A program made the translations under genes and the position numbers. Below, in pieces: positions 1-10,029 of a DNA stretch of 64,000 nt. Position 1 is the stretch's first letter. Each line of letters opens with the position of its first letter. Origin of the DNA: Halichondria panicea (lineage: Eukaryota > Porifera > Demospongiae > Suberitida > Halichondriidae); contig NC_087385.1 of the NCBI RefSeq assembly GCF_963675165.1, positions 1,364,501 through 1,428,500 on the forward strand, written 5' to 3'. Under the pieces are notes generated by a model. The model was not told the origin of the DNA. It worked only from the letters and a program-made list of their open reading frames with translations, and ran no database searches.

Positions 1-1
1 T

Positions 2-1306
2 GCGTGCTGGGAACTGTATTGCTTGGAGCATGGAATCCAACCTGATGGACTGATGCCTTCTGACAAGACCATCGGTGGCGGTGATGATTCTTTCAACACT
101 TTCTTTAGCGAGACTGGTGGAGGAAAGCATGTACCTCGTGCTATTTTCGTTGACCTCGAACCTAGTGTTATTGATGAAGTTCGCACAGGCACCTACCGGC
201 AACTTTTCCACCCTGAGCAACTCATCACTGGCAAAGAAGATGCTGCCAACAATTATGCTCGTGGCCACTACACTGTGGGGAAAGAAAAGGTTGACGAGAC
301 ATTAGATCGAGTTCGCAAGCTTGCCGATCAGTGCACTGGCCTTCAAGGATTCCTTATTTTCCGATCGTTTGGTGGAGGTACTGGTTCTGGCTTTGCCTCT
401 CTTCTAATGGAGCGTCTCTCGGTTGACTTTGGAAAGAAATCCAAGCTCGAATTCTCTGTCTACCCAGCTCCTCAAATTGCCACTGCTGTTGTTGAACCGT
501 ACAATTCGATTCTTACGACTCACACAACGTTGGAGCATGCTGACTGTTCTTTCATGGTCGACAACGAGGCTATCTACGAGATCTGCAAGAAGAACCTTGA
601 TATTGATCGTCCTAGTTACTCTAGCCTCAATCGTCTTTTGGCTCAAGTTGTTTCTTCAATCACAGCTTCACTGCGATTTGATGGCTCTCTGAATGTTGAT
701 TTGACCGAATTTCAGACGAATCTTGTCCCCTACCCTCGAATTCACTTTCCTTTGGTGACCTATGCCCCCATTATCTCCGCTGAGAAGGCCTATCACGAAA
801 CTCTAACAACGATGGAAATCACCACATCATGTTTCGAACCTGCCAATCAGATGGTGAAGTGCGACCCTCGTCATGGCAAGTACATGGCCTGCTGTCTACT
901 CTATCGTGGTGATGTTGTTCCTAAGGATGTGAATACTGCTATTGCTAACATCAAAGCAAAGCGTACTATCCAATTTGTTGACTGGTGTCCCACCGGCTTC
1001 AAGGTCGGAATTAATTATCAAGCTGCAGCAGCCGTCCCTGGCGGTGATGTGGCTAAAGTTCAACGATCTGTTTGTATGCTGTCTAACACGACTGCCATTG
1101 CTGAGGCCTGGGCTCGTCTTGACCACAAGTTCGATTTGATGTACGCCAAGCGTGCATTCGTCCACTGGTATGTGGGAGAAGGTATGGAAGAGGGAGAGTT
1201 CTCTGAGGCTCGTGAAGATCTTGCTGCTCTCGAGAAAGATTACGAAGAGGTTGGTGCCGACACTGCAGAAGATGGTGACGAAGATGAGGAGGAGGATGAA
1301 TACTAA
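2..1306 (+). CDS. TUBA: alpha-tubulin, copy 1 (5' partial)
   Basis: Alpha subunit of the microtubule heterodimer. The frame is open from base 2 (Ala-Cys-Trp) to the stop at 1306, giving 434 residues. By comparison with the complete copy downstream only the first 18 codons are missing. The Lys40 context ([11 protein letters not shown]), the tubulin signature GGGTGSG, the catalytic Glu of alpha-tubulin in the [11 protein letters not shown] loop and the acidic tail ending EDEY are all present, which separates it from beta-tubulin. No intron interrupts the visible coding region. It is nearly identical to copy 2, including much of the 3' flank, so it belongs to a recent tandem array. Only the start and promoter are unseen. 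Confidence 0.97.
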   Translation, partial: ACWELYCLEHGIQPDGLMPSDKTIGGGDDSFNTFFSETGGGKHVPRAIFVDLEPSVIDEVRTGTYRQLFHPEQLITGKEDAANNYARGHYTVGKEKVDETLDRVRKLADQCTGLQGFLIFRSFGGGTGSGFASLLMERLSVDFGKKSKLEFSVYPAPQIATAVVEPYNSILTTHTTLEHADCSFMVDNEAIYEICKKNLDIDRPSYSSLNRLLAQVVSSITASLRFDGSLNVDLTEFQTNLVPYPRIHFPLVTYAPIISAEKAYHETLTTMEITTSCFEPANQMVKCDPRHGKYMACCLLYRGDVVPKDVNTAIANIKAKRTIQFVDWCPTGFKVGINYQAAAAVPGGDVAKVQRSVCMLSNTTAIAEAWARLDHKFDLMYAKRAFVHWYVGEGMEEGEFSEAREDLAALEKDYEEVGADTAEDGDEDEEEDEY

Positions 1307-1571
1307 CTCAAAACTGAATTTATAATTTGCACTATAACGTATAATACCCAACGCCCTGCTGTTATTTGATTGTATTTTAGTTGTGCAAAAACAAAATTTT
1401 ATATCAAAATCAGTGTGTAACTTTTTATAATGCCGGTTTATTATGACGTCATGTCTTCATAACCATTCCCTAAAACTTAATATCCCTATATTAGACAAAT
1501 ATCGGCTTATGACAGCCCTTGCTTGACCACAACAATGCTACATACAAGTATGCATGTGCATTAATCTTAAT
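1307..1571 (+). other. 3' flank of tubulin copy 1 and spacer
   Basis: AT-rich spacer between tubulin copies 1 and 2. It starts with the 3' UTR of copy 1. Much of it is repeated, slightly diverged, after copy 2 (3139-3480), so the duplication unit includes the spacer. It holds a CRE-like palindrome at 1444-1451. The sequence ATTAGAC at 1490-1496 is the uninterrupted (empty) version of the site where a hairpin element sits after copy 2. Confidence 0.7.
1444..1451. promoter_or_regulatory. CRE-like palindrome TGACGTCA
   Basis: Perfect 8-bp CRE/ATF consensus about 330 bp upstream of the copy 2 start codon. The same site is kept in the matching position before copy 3 (3280-3287). Function is inferred from the motif and from its conservation between the two spacers. 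Confidence 0.4.
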
Positions 1572-1604
1572 GCGGAAGTGTGTGGGTTGTGTTGCATTTA
1601 TAAG
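1572..1604 (+). promoter_or_regulatory. Probable core promoter of tubulin copy 2
   Basis: An ETS-type motif GCGGAAGTG (1572-1580) is followed by a TATA-like TTTATAAG (1597-1604), about 100 bp before the 5'-UTR intron. Both are conserved at 3484-3492 and 3509-3516 ahead of copy 3. The transcription start itself cannot be seen. Confidence 0.5.
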
Positions 1605-1700
1605 TGACTGCACTGACTGAAATCTTCATTTTCTAGCCTTGCAATCGTCGCTTGCCGGAGGCTCTAGCTGTTGGATCTGTTTAGTTTCTGCAGCTCTACG

Positions 1701-1765
1701 GTATGTACATAGATCTAATGTAACCGTCATTATAATTATAAACAGTGGCCTTGTTGCTTTCGCAG
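1701..1765 (+). other. 5'-UTR intron of tubulin copy 2
   Basis: GTATGTAC donor and CGCAG acceptor bound a 65-bp intron that ends 14 bases before the ATG. The same intron (61 bp, 3613-3673) precedes copy 3. This argues that the open frame running upstream of the ATG is not coding. Confidence 0.75.
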
Positions 1766-1779
1766 ATCAAAATATCAAG

Positions 1780-3138
1780 ATGCGTGAAGTGATCTCTCTC
1801 CATGTTGGCCAATGTGGCGTTCAGATGGGAAATGCTTGTTGGGAGCTGTATTGTCTTGAGCATGGCATTCAGCCAGACGGATTGATGCCTTCTGACAAGA
1901 CTATCGGTGGCGGTGATGATTCTTTCAACACTTTCTTCAGCGAGACTGGTGGAGGAAAGCATGTACCTCGTGCTATTTTCATTGACCTCGAACCTAGTGT
2001 TATTGATGAAGTTCGCACAGGCACCTACCGGAAACTTTTCCACCCTGAGCAACTCATCACTGGCAAAGAAGATGCTGCCAACAATTATGCTCGTGGCCAC
2101 TACACTGTGGGGAAAGAAAAGGTTGACGAGACATTAGATCGAGTTCGCAAGCTTGCCGATCAGTGCACTGGCCTTCAAGGATTCCTTATTTTCCGATCGT
2201 TTGGTGGAGGTACTGGTTCTGGCTTTGCCTCTCTTCTAATGGAGCGTCTCTCGGTTGACTTTGGAAAGAAATCCAAGCTCGAATTCTCTGTCTACCCAGC
2301 TCCTCAAATTGCCACTGCTGTTGTTGAACCGTACAATTCGATTCTTACGACTCACACAACGTTGGAGCATGCTGACTGTTCTTTCATGGTTGACAACGAG
2401 GCTATCTACGAGATCTGCAAGAGGAACCTTGATATTGATCGTCCTAGTTACTCTAGCCTCAATCGTCTTTTGGCTCAAGTTGTTTCTTCAATCACAGCTT
2501 CACTGCGATTTGATGGCTCTCTGAATGTTGATTTGACCGAATTTCAGACAAATCTTGTCCCCTACCCTCGAATTCACTTTCCTTTGGTGACCTATGCCCC
2601 CATTATCTCTGCTGAGAAGGCCTATCACGAAACTCTAACAACGATGGAAATCACCACATCATGTTTCGAAACTGCCAGTCAGATGGTGAAGTGCGACCCT
2701 CGTCATGGCAAGTACATGGCCTGCTGTCTACTCTATCGTGGTGATGTTGTTCCCAAGGATGTGAATACTGCTATTGCTAACATCAAAGCAAAGCGTACTA
2801 TCCAATTTGTTGACTGGTGTCCCACCGGCTTCAAGGTCGGAATCAATTATCAAGCTGCAGCAGCCGTCCCTGGTGGTGATGTGGCTAAAGTTCAACGATC
2901 TGTTTGTATGCTGTCTAACACGACTGCCATTGCTGAGGCCTGGGCTCGTCTTGACCACAAGTTCGATTTGATGTACGCCAAGCGTGCATTCGTCCACTGG
3001 TATGTGGGAGAAGGTATGGAAGAGGGAGAGTTCTCTGAGGCTCGTGAAGATCTTGCTGCTCTCGAGAAAGATTACGAAGAGGTTGGTACCGACACTGCAG
3101 AAGATGGTGACGAAGATGAAGAGGAGGATGAATACTAA
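1780..3138 (+). CDS. TUBA: alpha-tubulin, copy 2
   Basis: Complete alpha-tubulin of 452 aa, single coding exon. The start at 1780 gives the canonical [13 protein letters not shown] amino terminus. A longer in-frame reading from 1639 crosses a 5'-UTR intron (1701-1765) and is rejected. The acetylation-site context around Lys40, GGGTGSG and the EDEY tail are present. Compared with copies 1 and 3 it has unusual replacements in a very conserved stretch: [10 protein letters not shown] where the others read [10 protein letters not shown]. It also has RKLFHPEQ instead of RQLFHPEQ. These could be neutral drift in a redundant copy, a specialised isotype, or sequence error. Confidence 0.97.
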   Translation: MREVISLHVGQCGVQMGNACWELYCLEHGIQPDGLMPSDKTIGGGDDSFNTFFSETGGGKHVPRAIFIDLEPSVIDEVRTGTYRKLFHPEQLITGKEDAANNYARGHYTVGKEKVDETLDRVRKLADQCTGLQGFLIFRSFGGGTGSGFASLLMERLSVDFGKKSKLEFSVYPAPQIATAVVEPYNSILTTHTTLEHADCSFMVDNEAIYEICKRNLDIDRPSYSSLNRLLAQVVSSITASLRFDGSLNVDLTEFQTNLVPYPRIHFPLVTYAPIISAEKAYHETLTTMEITTSCFETASQMVKCDPRHGKYMACCLLYRGDVVPKDVNTAIANIKAKRTIQFVDWCPTGFKVGINYQAAAAVPGGDVAKVQRSVCMLSNTTAIAEAWARLDHKFDLMYAKRAFVHWYVGEGMEEGEFSEAREDLAALEKDYEEVGTDTAEDGDEDEEEDEY

Positions 3139-3279
3139 CTCAAAACTGAATTTATATTTTGTACTATAACGTATAATACCCTATGCCCTGTTATTTGATT
3201 GTATTTTAGTTGTGCAAAAACAATTTATATCAAAATCCTTTCTGCACAGTGTGTAGCTTTTTATAATGCCGGTTTATTA

Positions 3280-3287
3280 TGACGTCA
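3280..3287. promoter_or_regulatory. CRE-like palindrome TGACGTCA
   Basis: Same 8-bp site as at 1444-1451, at the equivalent position upstream of tubulin copy 3. Confidence 0.4.
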
Positions 3288-3343
3288 TGTCTTCATAACC
3301 ATTCCCCTGTTTCCACATAAAAATTAATATCCCTATATTAGAC

Positions 3344-3399
3344 CATAGATTGAAGAGTTAACCCTAACCCTAACCCTAACCCTAACTCTTCAATCTATG
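3344..3399. mobile_element. 56-bp hairpin element with telomeric-repeat loop
   Basis: A perfect 17-bp inverted repeat, CATAGATTGAAGAGTTA (3344-3360) and its complement (3383-3399), encloses a 22-nt loop of telomere-type CCCTAA repeats. It is flanked by direct repeats ATTAGAC (3337-3343 and 3400-3406). The homologous spacer upstream has a single ATTAGAC (1490-1496) and no hairpin, so this is an insertion with a 7-bp target duplication. It encodes nothing. How it moved is unknown. Confidence 0.85.
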
Positions 3400-3483
3400 A
3401 TTAGACAAATATCGGCTTATGACAGCCCTTGCTTGACACAACAACGCTACATACATGCAGTACGCATGCGCATTAATTTTAAT

Positions 3484-3516
3484 GCGGAAGTGTGTGGGTT
3501 GTGTTGCATTTATAAG
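3484..3516 (+). promoter_or_regulatory. Probable core promoter of tubulin copy 3
   Basis: ETS-like GCGGAAGTG at 3484-3492 and TATA-like TTTATAAG at 3509-3516, in the same spacing as before copy 2. A 5'-UTR intron follows at 3613-3673. Confidence 0.5.
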
Positions 3517-3687
3517 TGACTGCACTGACTGAAATCTTCATTTTCTAGCCTTGCAATCGTCGCTTGCCGGAGGCTCTAGCTGTTGGATCTGTTTAGTTTC
3601 TGCAGCTCTACGGTATGTACATAGATCTAATGTAACCGTCATTATATAAACAGTGGCCTTGTTGTTTTTGCAGATCAAAATATCAAG

Positions 3688-5043
3688 ATGCGTGAAGTGA
3701 TCTCTCTCCATGTTGGCCAATGTGGCGTTCAGATGGGAAATGCTTGTTGGGAGCTGTATTGTCTTGAGCATGGCATTCAGCCAGACGGGTTGATGCCTTC
3801 TGACAAGACTATCGGTGGCGGTGATGATTCTTTCAACACTTTCTTCAGCGAGACTGGTGGAGGAAAGCATGTACCTCGTGCTATTTTTGCCGATCTCGAA
3901 CCTAGTGTTATTGATGAAGTTCGCACAGGCACCTACCGACAACTATTCCACCCTGAGCAACTCATCACTGGCAAAGAAGATGCTGCCAACAACTATGCTC
4001 GTGGCCACTACACCGTGGGGAAAGAAAAAGTCGACGAGACCTTAGATCGAGTTCGCAAGCTTGCCGATCAGTGCACTGGCCTTCAAGGATTCCTTATTTT
4101 CCGATCGTTTGGTGGAGGTACTGGTTCTGGCTTTGCTTCTCTTGTGATGGAGCGTCTCTCTGTCGACTACGGAAAGAAATCCAAGCTCGAATTCTCTGTC
4201 TACCCAGCTCCTCAAATTGCGACTGCTGTTGTCGAACCGTACAACTCAATCCTTACGACCCACACAACGTTGGAGCACTCAGACTGTTCTTTCATGGTCG
4301 ACAACGAAGCTATCTACGAGATCTGCAAGAAGAACCTTGATATTGATCGTCCCAGCTATTACAGCTTGAACAGGCTTTTGGCACAAATCGTTTCTTCGAT
4401 CACAGCTTCACTACGCTTTGATGGTGCCCTGAATGTTGATTTGACTGAATTCCAGACCAATCTTGTCCCCTATCCTCGAATCCACTTTCCTCTGGTGACC
4501 TATGCCCCCATTATCTCCGCTGAGAAAGCCTACCACGAGAACTTAACCGTTGCTGATATAACGACAGCTTGTTTCGAGCCTGCCAATCAGATGGTGAAGT
4601 GTGACCCTCGTCATGGCAAGTACATGGCCTGCTGTCTACTCTATCGTGGTGATGTTGTTCCCAAGGATGTGAATGCCGCAATTGCTAACATTAAGACCAA
4701 GCGTACCATCCAATTTGTTGACTGGTGTCCCACTGGTTTCAAGGTCGGAATCAACTACCAACCTCCTACTGCTGTGCCTAACGGTGATGTGGCCAGTGTG
4801 AAACGCTGTGTCTGTATGCTGTCTAACACGACTGCCATTGCTGAGGCCTGGGCTCGTCTTGACCACAAGTTTGATCTGATGTATGCCAAGCGCGCCTTTG
4901 TCCACTGGTATGTGGGAGAAGGCATGGAAGAGGGTGAGTTCTCTGAGGCTCGTGAAGATCTTGCTGCTCTCGAGAAAGATTACGAAGAGGTTGGTGCCGA
5001 CAGTGGTGATATGGAGGATGAAGAGGAAGGAGATGAATACTAA
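3688..5043 (+). CDS. TUBA: alpha-tubulin, copy 3
   Basis: Complete alpha-tubulin of 451 aa in one coding exon. The start is fixed by the conserved MREV terminus, 14 bases after the acceptor of a 61-bp 5'-UTR intron (3613-3673). All family hallmarks are present: Lys40 context, GGGTGSG, the catalytic Glu loop and an acidic tail ending EEGDEY. The amino-terminal third is nearly identical to copies 1 and 2. Residues about 280-370 and the tail differ more (for example [11 protein letters not shown] and [12 protein letters not shown]) and look closer to the general animal consensus. This patchwork suggests partial homogenisation of the array by gene conversion. Confidence 0.97.
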   Translation: MREVISLHVGQCGVQMGNACWELYCLEHGIQPDGLMPSDKTIGGGDDSFNTFFSETGGGKHVPRAIFADLEPSVIDEVRTGTYRQLFHPEQLITGKEDAANNYARGHYTVGKEKVDETLDRVRKLADQCTGLQGFLIFRSFGGGTGSGFASLVMERLSVDYGKKSKLEFSVYPAPQIATAVVEPYNSILTTHTTLEHSDCSFMVDNEAIYEICKKNLDIDRPSYYSLNRLLAQIVSSITASLRFDGALNVDLTEFQTNLVPYPRIHFPLVTYAPIISAEKAYHENLTVADITTACFEPANQMVKCDPRHGKYMACCLLYRGDVVPKDVNAAIANIKTKRTIQFVDWCPTGFKVGINYQPPTAVPNGDVASVKRCVCMLSNTTAIAEAWARLDHKFDLMYAKRAFVHWYVGEGMEEGEFSEAREDLAALEKDYEEVGADSGDMEDEEEGDEY

Positions 5044-5577
5044 ACTGCAAACTTGACTAAAACTGAAGCAAAAAAATTGTATTGTAAAAATCATGAACAT
5101 TCATTAGCTTGTGATCTCTTTGTCACTAATATGGTTAGGATTGTGTGTAGCATTGTGAGATAATTGACCATACTTCCTTTTGCGGGACCAGGTGTACAAA
5201 CCACAATTGTAGTCTGAAAGCTATAAACAACTAAAACAAGCATGTTGTCTGGTGGGAACAAGGTCAAGTAAAAAACCTTATTAGGTTCATGTCTGCATGC
5301 ACAGTGCATGTGATTATCATAAATGTGGAAATTCATCAGCTATTATGAGTCTCCTGGTAAACATTTACAGTTACTGTGCACGTAATAGCTAATTATCATA
5401 ATCATTAGATCATAAAAATTAAATATCTGATAGAGCATTTGTATACGGGCGATTCAGTTAAATCTCACATTGAAACTATTAAACAAGTGCTAAAAGCACA
5501 GAGACAGAGTGTATAATAATAGATCTAAAAACGAAATAATAATATTATTATACTAAAACATAAACACATGACAATAA
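5044..5577. other. Convergent spacer, tubulin copy 3 to PARD6
   Basis: AT-rich tail-to-tail spacer holding the 3' UTRs of both genes. I see no further gene or clear repeat in it. Confidence 0.5.
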
Positions 5578-7658
5578 TCATGAAGTGTCCCCTTGAGGCG
5601 AGTTCCTGTCCGTTGACTTGAGTTTCTCATCTGATGAATTACTCGAGTCTGCACTGTTTCGGCCAGGTTTCACTGGGTCTAATCTATTCTGAGAGGCAGG
5701 AGTGGCGCCAATGGAGGGTAGCTCACTCGTATTTCGAGGACCCGACTTTCCAAACGTCCCTGACCCTTGTTTCGAGTTTTTTTTTGCTTGTGGCTGAGTG
5801 CGAGGTGTACTGGGAGGGGCTGAGGCTGGTTTCACGGTGATAATCAGATTCTGGCTGTTGGCAACCATCATGTCTGTGACTTGGTCCAGTGTCTTCCCAA
5901 TCACATCGATAGCATTCACCTCTAAAATTTCATCGTTGACTGCTAACAGTCCTGTTCCCTCGGCCAATCCCCCAGGTACCAATCGAGATATGAAAATGCC
6001 GGGCACTTTCTCTATTCCATAGGGAGTTACATGAAGACTTGTGCCGTCTCGGATATAGAAGCCTAAAGGCCGATCTGAAGAGTGTTTGAGTAGCTTGACT
6101 CTTCGAACAGTGTCAGGTAGTAGGTCAGCATCGACAATCGACGAGACAACTCTGAAATCTATCGGACCACTGATGTTTTTGGACGCTTCTGATGGGACCA
6201 CACCCCGCTTTTGTTTCTTGGCTCTGAGAGTCATGTCTTCCAACATAAGGTCTGCATAATTATGGGCACAAAAATAGAGCACAGAGTCAGTCGAAGATTA
6301 ATCGTGACACTTAAGTAAACTGAAACACTAACTAGGAATGTTTGTGAAAAGGTGGCACACTTGTAGGAAGTCATAGCAAGAAGTGAAACTTGTCCTAGGT
6401 ATAACAATAAACTTAAAATCACTTAATATAGGCTGATGAGCATATCATACAAGTCTAGAGAATCAAACACATACTCTTAAGTCAAGGTTACAGGAGAACT
6501 CTCGATTACAGTGACACTGTTGTACAGCAGGCAGTACCACACACACATACATACATGTAACCACTACACACAACATTGTATTTCGTTGTAGTAGCTAAAA
6601 TATACTGTATACAGAAGCATACATGTAAGAGACACATACTGTATGTACTGACCTTCTTTCCTGTAGACAAACAGCCTGAGCATAGGCATGGCTGTGGTGA
6701 AGGCCCGACTCATGTTCTCTGAGTTTGTGATGGGAAGGAGGTCATTGTTTCTGGGGTCAGTGTAGGAGATGGTGAATGGCATGTCAGAGGGAAGGTGGAG
6801 AGAATTCTTGACTTGTAAGTGTAGCCCCTCGAAACTGTTGGTCTGCTTACGATCGACACTGAACCTCCGAAACTCACACTCAAACTAAAGTCAAAGAGAG
6901 AGAGAGAGAAAACAAATAATAATTGAGCTAGTAAACTAGACTAAACATGTGAGACTGAATTTTGTGAGTTTTCATTCATGAACACTGTATACACACAACA
7001 TAGTTACCACACAAGTGAAAAAGCGATTTAAGATGAATCAAAAGTGGTTTGAACCACCCTTTGACCAAGATCATCAGATAGTTTCCATTAGTAATTATTA
7101 CACACACTGTTGCAATAGTTAATGGGACAGTTAGAGCGAGCGACCACATTGGTATGTGAGAGTCTGGAATGCTGTGTTTAGGCTATTCTGTAGAGCAGAT
7201 CAACAAAGGTACGGGAGTGTGCATTACTGCTTGTAGTGGGAGAGAGATGCATTAACACACAGATACTACTCCCACGGACATGCGATACTCACTAAAAACA
7301 CTCAATTAAAATGTCCACCAAATGAAGTGTGATTTTTATAGGTGAGTCCAAATTAAGTTACAAGCAAGGTGAGAAAATTGGACGTACCCACACGTTTGAA
7401 TGGGTGGGGGTTTAAAGTGGACCCTATGCCAGTGATGAAACCAAGCCAATTCTTGGAGACCTTAAGCTATTACAGCTCTCTAAACAATGTCAGTTTATAC
7501 TGGCACAGTACACACAAAGTTGGGTAGCTATAATCATATAAATTGTAGTATTGTAGTGTTGTGTGTGATGAGACAAACACACAGTAAGCTGTACTCACCT
7601 TGGCTTTGACTTCCACCAGGTTTGGATCATATGTGGGACTAGTACGCTTTGCTGACAT
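5578..7658 (-). CDS. PARD6: PAR6 cell-polarity scaffold
   Basis: Partitioning-defective 6, the adaptor that links aPKC, Cdc42 and PAR3 in the apical polarity complex. Three exons on the minus strand: 7599-7658, 6653-6884 and 5578-6251, together 321 aa. Domains in order: an N-terminal PB1 domain (about 14-94) with the basic VEVKAKF and an acidic OPCA-like loop [12 protein letters not shown]; a semi-[16 protein letters not shown] just before the PDZ; and a PDZ domain (about 155-250) with the carboxylate-binding loop PLGFYIRDG. The C-terminus is Ser/Pro/Asn-rich and low in complexity. The start at 7658 gives MSAKRTS. Junction phases agree across both introns. It lies head to head with MROH1, 234 bp apart. 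Confidence 0.95.
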
Positions 7659-7892
7659 GGCCGGACTTAGCTTCGTTCCCTTCACTGTATAGCTAGCTAG
7701 CTCTCCAAGAGATAGAGTGCAGTGGTGGGTGTGGGTGCTTGTTATGAGGTCATTGTTGTGTGAGCTTTGCACCAAAGAGGGGCGGGGCTTGTACATCTCG
7801 CTTTGCAAACCTGTCATGTGACATGACAGTAGCTGAAAAGAGAGAGCTAGAGAAGACTGCTTCTTCTACTACTAAAGTACTGCAGTGGAGCC
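7659..7892. promoter_or_regulatory. Divergent promoter region PARD6/MROH1
   Basis: The 234 bp between two start codons on opposite strands must contain both 5' UTRs and probably a shared promoter. No TATA box or strong single motif is evident. Confidence 0.45.
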
Positions 7893-9971
7893 ATGTCGCT
7901 ATCAGGGGTGGGAAGATCACAGATTGAAGGTAAGAGTACCTTGGCAAGTTTGCAACTCACACACACTTTACAATCTCATGCAGGTCTCATCGAGGCTCTG
8001 GTAGATGCAGCCTGTGACAAAGAAGACTCTGTCAGTGATTCAATTTTCAAGAGCATTGTGGACATTGGTCGTAAGAAGTACGTCATTGTGCTGGAAAGAT
8101 GTCTGGCGTATCTAACGAAACACAACAAGGTGAGCTATAAGGTCCACCCTTTAATCTAATTTCCAGCCCCTCCCCCTTTTAGCTCCCTAGAGACCATCGG
8201 ATAATTCTACTCAAACTGATGGAAAGTATCAGCAAAGAGCACATCAACAAACTCAGCGATAATCTCTCAAACAAGTTGGTCAGTTTGGCGTCTTCAGAGC
8301 TCACAATGAGTAAAGAGGTGGAGCCAGCATGGCAGGGGGCTGCCTCCAGCTTGCTGAGCACCATGGGCATCTCACACGCCAAGCTTGTCATGCAGGAGCT
8401 ACTCACAAAGTTTCAACCTGGAGGAAGTCCTCATTTCTTTGTCGTGAACACTCTGGGGCAGCTCGCCACTTCCAATGGTGAGAGCTTATAATAATACATG
8501 TAGGAGGTTTAATGGTGTATTGTCAGTAGGTTATATACACAATGCCAGTATAGTGCTCATTGTTGCAATAATAATGTAGTGTGAGAGTACTTACATACAA
8601 ATGTATTTTCATTGTTGATTGAGTTTTCAGTTATATAATAATTATGTATTCACGAAGCACAGATGTACATGTATGACTTTGTGCACTGTGAGAGTTATAA
8701 TTATAGGTACAGTACGAGTTAATGATGTTATTGCCCCCCCCCCTCCCAGTGTCTGAGGTGGTGCCCATGTTGTCTACCGTGCTCAGTCGGATGATCCCAA
8801 TGCTGGGAGCTACCAAACAAGACAACATGCAATGGGTCTTTGCTTTCGGTGAGTGCACGTATAATCATCTAGTAATGTTTTGAAGGGTTTTAGTAGTACT
8901 ACCAAACATCTTCTAAATCATCAGTTATAGCTGTCATAATTATGCATGTTTGTATAACAGCACATGTGCTCCTGATTACAGTTTCATGGGTAGTACTACA
9001 TTCAGATCACTGCACCGCACACGTTGTGAACCTCACTCCTCCCCTATAGCCACGTCTCGATTCAGTGAGGCCATTATTGACTTCCTGGCCGACGAACAGA
9101 GAGCAGCTGAGGCTAGGATAAGAGCAGAGGACTTCGAGGGAGAAGCCTACTCCATCTATGAGCTCTTCACCTCCATCTGGCTGCAGTCCAAAGAGTCCAA
9201 GGTGTGCAGGGGAGTAATTATGGTTGATGCTATACTGTGATAGTAGTATACAGAGTACATACTTATGTGATGCCAATAGCTATAGCTAATTAATGTATTT
9301 TCAGTGAGCACATTATGCCATCTGGAAGTTGGCTCTAAGGAGGCATTTTGTAGCTACATGTATATTATACCCATACACCTTGTCAGAGATACTGTATAAT
9401 TATAGGTCATGCAATGCAAGAAGAGTGTTTTATGAGATACATGTACGTATGTATACATGTATAACTTGTTATGCGGAAGGCCAAAGCTGTCTACAAGTAC
9501 ACTCTTAAGAAACTGTAAATGTCCTCTGTCCCTCCAGCTTCGAATGGCAGTAGTGGAGGCAATAGGGTACATAGTGCACCTGGTATCCCCCGCCCAACTG
9601 GACTCACAGCTGCCCAAACTACTCCCCCTCATTGCACAGCTCTACAAGAAACACCAGGAACACTACTACATCTCACAGGTAACCATGGCCACTGTAGAGC
9701 TCTGTATTTCCCCTCCCTGGTAACCCTTGTGTTGAGGACACACACACTGTCTTAATTCACACTGTTGCCTAATCCCGGCTATGCAGTAGCACTAGTACAG
9801 TGAGCATTATGAACTTGAAACCATGAAACCTTATGTGCTCATCACTGAAGAATGTTACACAGTGTAGTTTATTTTAAAGACATGTAATTGTAAATGGATG
9901 CACTAAACTGTTCTCATGTTGACACACAAACACACTCTCACACACACACACACACACCACCCACACCCACG

Positions 9972-10029
<58 letters not shown>

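Larger units (their letters stand above)
3139..3483 (+). other. Spacer between tubulin copies 2 and 3
   Basis: Homologous to the spacer after copy 1. It contains the 3' UTR of copy 2, the CRE-like site at 3280-3287 and a hairpin insertion at 3344-3399 that the upstream spacer lacks. An NRF1-like ACGCATGCGCA lies just before the promoter of copy 3. Its counterpart before copy 2 is degenerate. Confidence 0.65.

Noticed and set aside
1639..1779. 48-residue N-terminal extension of tubulin copy 2
   Set aside because: It crosses a clear GT-AG 5'-UTR intron that is also present before copy 3, and the canonical MREV start follows.
3344..3399. True telomere or chromosome end
   Set aside because: Only four repeat units inside a hairpin, with normal gene sequence on both sides and a target duplication.
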